Assembly: GCA_900752345.1 (NCBI GenBank)
Contig: CAADVA010000167.1
Coordinates: 1 to 38,995, forward strand
Reading direction: 5' to 3'
DNA length: 38,995 nucleotides
From: an uncultured Collinsella sp.
GTDB lineage: Bacteria; Actinomycetota; Coriobacteriia; Coriobacteriales; Coriobacteriaceae
Of this stretch, positions 38,650-38,995 are shown in pieces. Both the position numbers and the translations under genes were made by a program. Positions within the stretch are counted from its first letter, which is position 1, and every line of letters begins with the position of its first letter. The notes below the pieces were generated by a model. That model worked only from the letters and a program-made list of their open reading frames with translations. It had not been told where the DNA came from and searched no databases.

Positions 38650-38995
38650 CTACTTGAGGTTGCTGGCGACGACGGGGCGGCCGAGGGCGGCCTCGAAGCG
38701 GTCGGCCATCGTGGGGTCGCTGAGCGTGTCGACTTGGTTGAGCATGACGCGCGCGTCGTCGAGCCTAAGCGCCTGCATCTCGGCATTGAGCACTTGGGCG
38801 ACGCGCTCGGGCGTGGCAACGTCGGTGGGCTCGCAGCCGCAGCGCTCGCAAAAGAGCTCGGGGCGGTGGACGGCTTCGTTGATGGGCTTGCCGAATCCCG
38901 AGGCGCCGACGAGCCAGATGACATTGGCCGTGCCAGAGGGAATTACCGGCTCCCCGGCCGCGGGCGCCTTGAGCGGGAGCCGCTGTGGCGCTGCC
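38650..38995 (-). CDS. yqeC: YqeC-like selenium-dependent hydroxylase accessory protein, 3' part
   Basis: The frame is read backward from the window end to a TAG at 38650-38652, giving at least 114 residues. The stretch VIWLVGASGFGKPINEAVHR followed by PELF matches the conserved VHRPE region of YqeC. Then come CERCGCEP, TPERVAQVL and VMLNQVDTL, also in family order. YqeC proteins are associated with maturation of selenium-dependent molybdenum hydroxylases such as xanthine dehydrogenase. The N-terminus with the P-loop lies off the window. The MocA-like gene is convergent with it. Confidence 0.8.
   Translation of the reverse strand, partial: AAPQRLPLKAPAAGEPVIPSGTANVIWLVGASGFGKPINEAVHRPELFCERCGCEPTDVATPERVAQVLNAEMQALRLDDARVMLNQVDTLSDPTMADRFEAALGRPVVASNLK

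Noticed and set aside
1..38995. tRNA genes, rRNA genes or insertion sequences
   Set aside because: No cloverleaf with a plausible anticodon arm, no rRNA sequence and no transposase frame were recognised on either strand.

Overview
The window looks like a chromosomal segment of a GC-rich gut actinobacterium of the Coriobacteriia, most likely Collinsella. This is inferred from the codon use of the ribosomal protein genes, the L24 with a zinc ribbon, the YheO-type regulators, the selenium/molybdenum hydroxylase accessory genes and the many short palindromic intergenic repeats. No rRNA or tRNA gene and no prophage was recognised.

Region 1 (1-10520) carries translation genes. It holds the 3' part of fusA, then rpsJ closed by a terminator, then two unrelated genes (a manganese-type CDF exporter and a histidine phosphatase), then rplC-rplD-rplW-rplB-rpsS-rplV-rpsC-rplP-rpmC-rpsQ-rplN-rplX closed by a second strong terminator. 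The classical S10/spc cluster is therefore broken twice: rpsJ is cut off from rplC, and rplE and later genes do not follow rplX. Structured non-coding stretches precede rplC, rplB and rplN, and one 25-bp element occurs before both rplC and rplB.

Region 2 (10521-18966) is metabolic and regulatory. It has a Gfo/Idh/MocA oxidoreductase with a DeoR repressor, a block of repeats (six alternating 15-mers at about 40-nt spacing), an RluA-type pseudouridine synthase with a large U32 protein, and a YheO-type regulator divergent from an NCS2 purine/uracil permease.

Region 3 (18967-36237) is accessory. An AAA ATPase with a DUF234-like end follows a perfect 25-bp palindrome. A decayed DUF4143 ATPase follows a 5-copy, 23-nt-period direct repeat array, and an intact DUF4143-type ATPase follows a 4-copy, 33-nt-period array. 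Between them lie a DEDD exonuclease, a divergent 618-aa coiled-coil protein of unknown function, and a three-gene set that looks like antiviral defence: an SNF2 helicase with a DUF3883-like end, a DUF1156-type DNA methylase, and a DUF499-type ATPase carrying an N-terminal HEPN (Swt1-like) domain with an intact Rx4H motif.

The most striking observation lies just upstream of the helicase. A short GTG-started leader reading frame with a good ribosome binding site runs into a tract of exactly ten G residues. As read (G10) it stops early. With nine or twelve Gs it would stay open for 40 codons and end at a TGATG overlap with the helicase start. This is the architecture expected of an ON/OFF phase switch acting by translational coupling on the whole putative defence operon.

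Region 4 (36238-38995) has a single-pass membrane protein, a second YheO-type regulator, a MocA-like nucleotidyltransferase and the 3' end of a convergent yqeC-like gene. The last two point to maturation of a selenium-dependent molybdenum hydroxylase.
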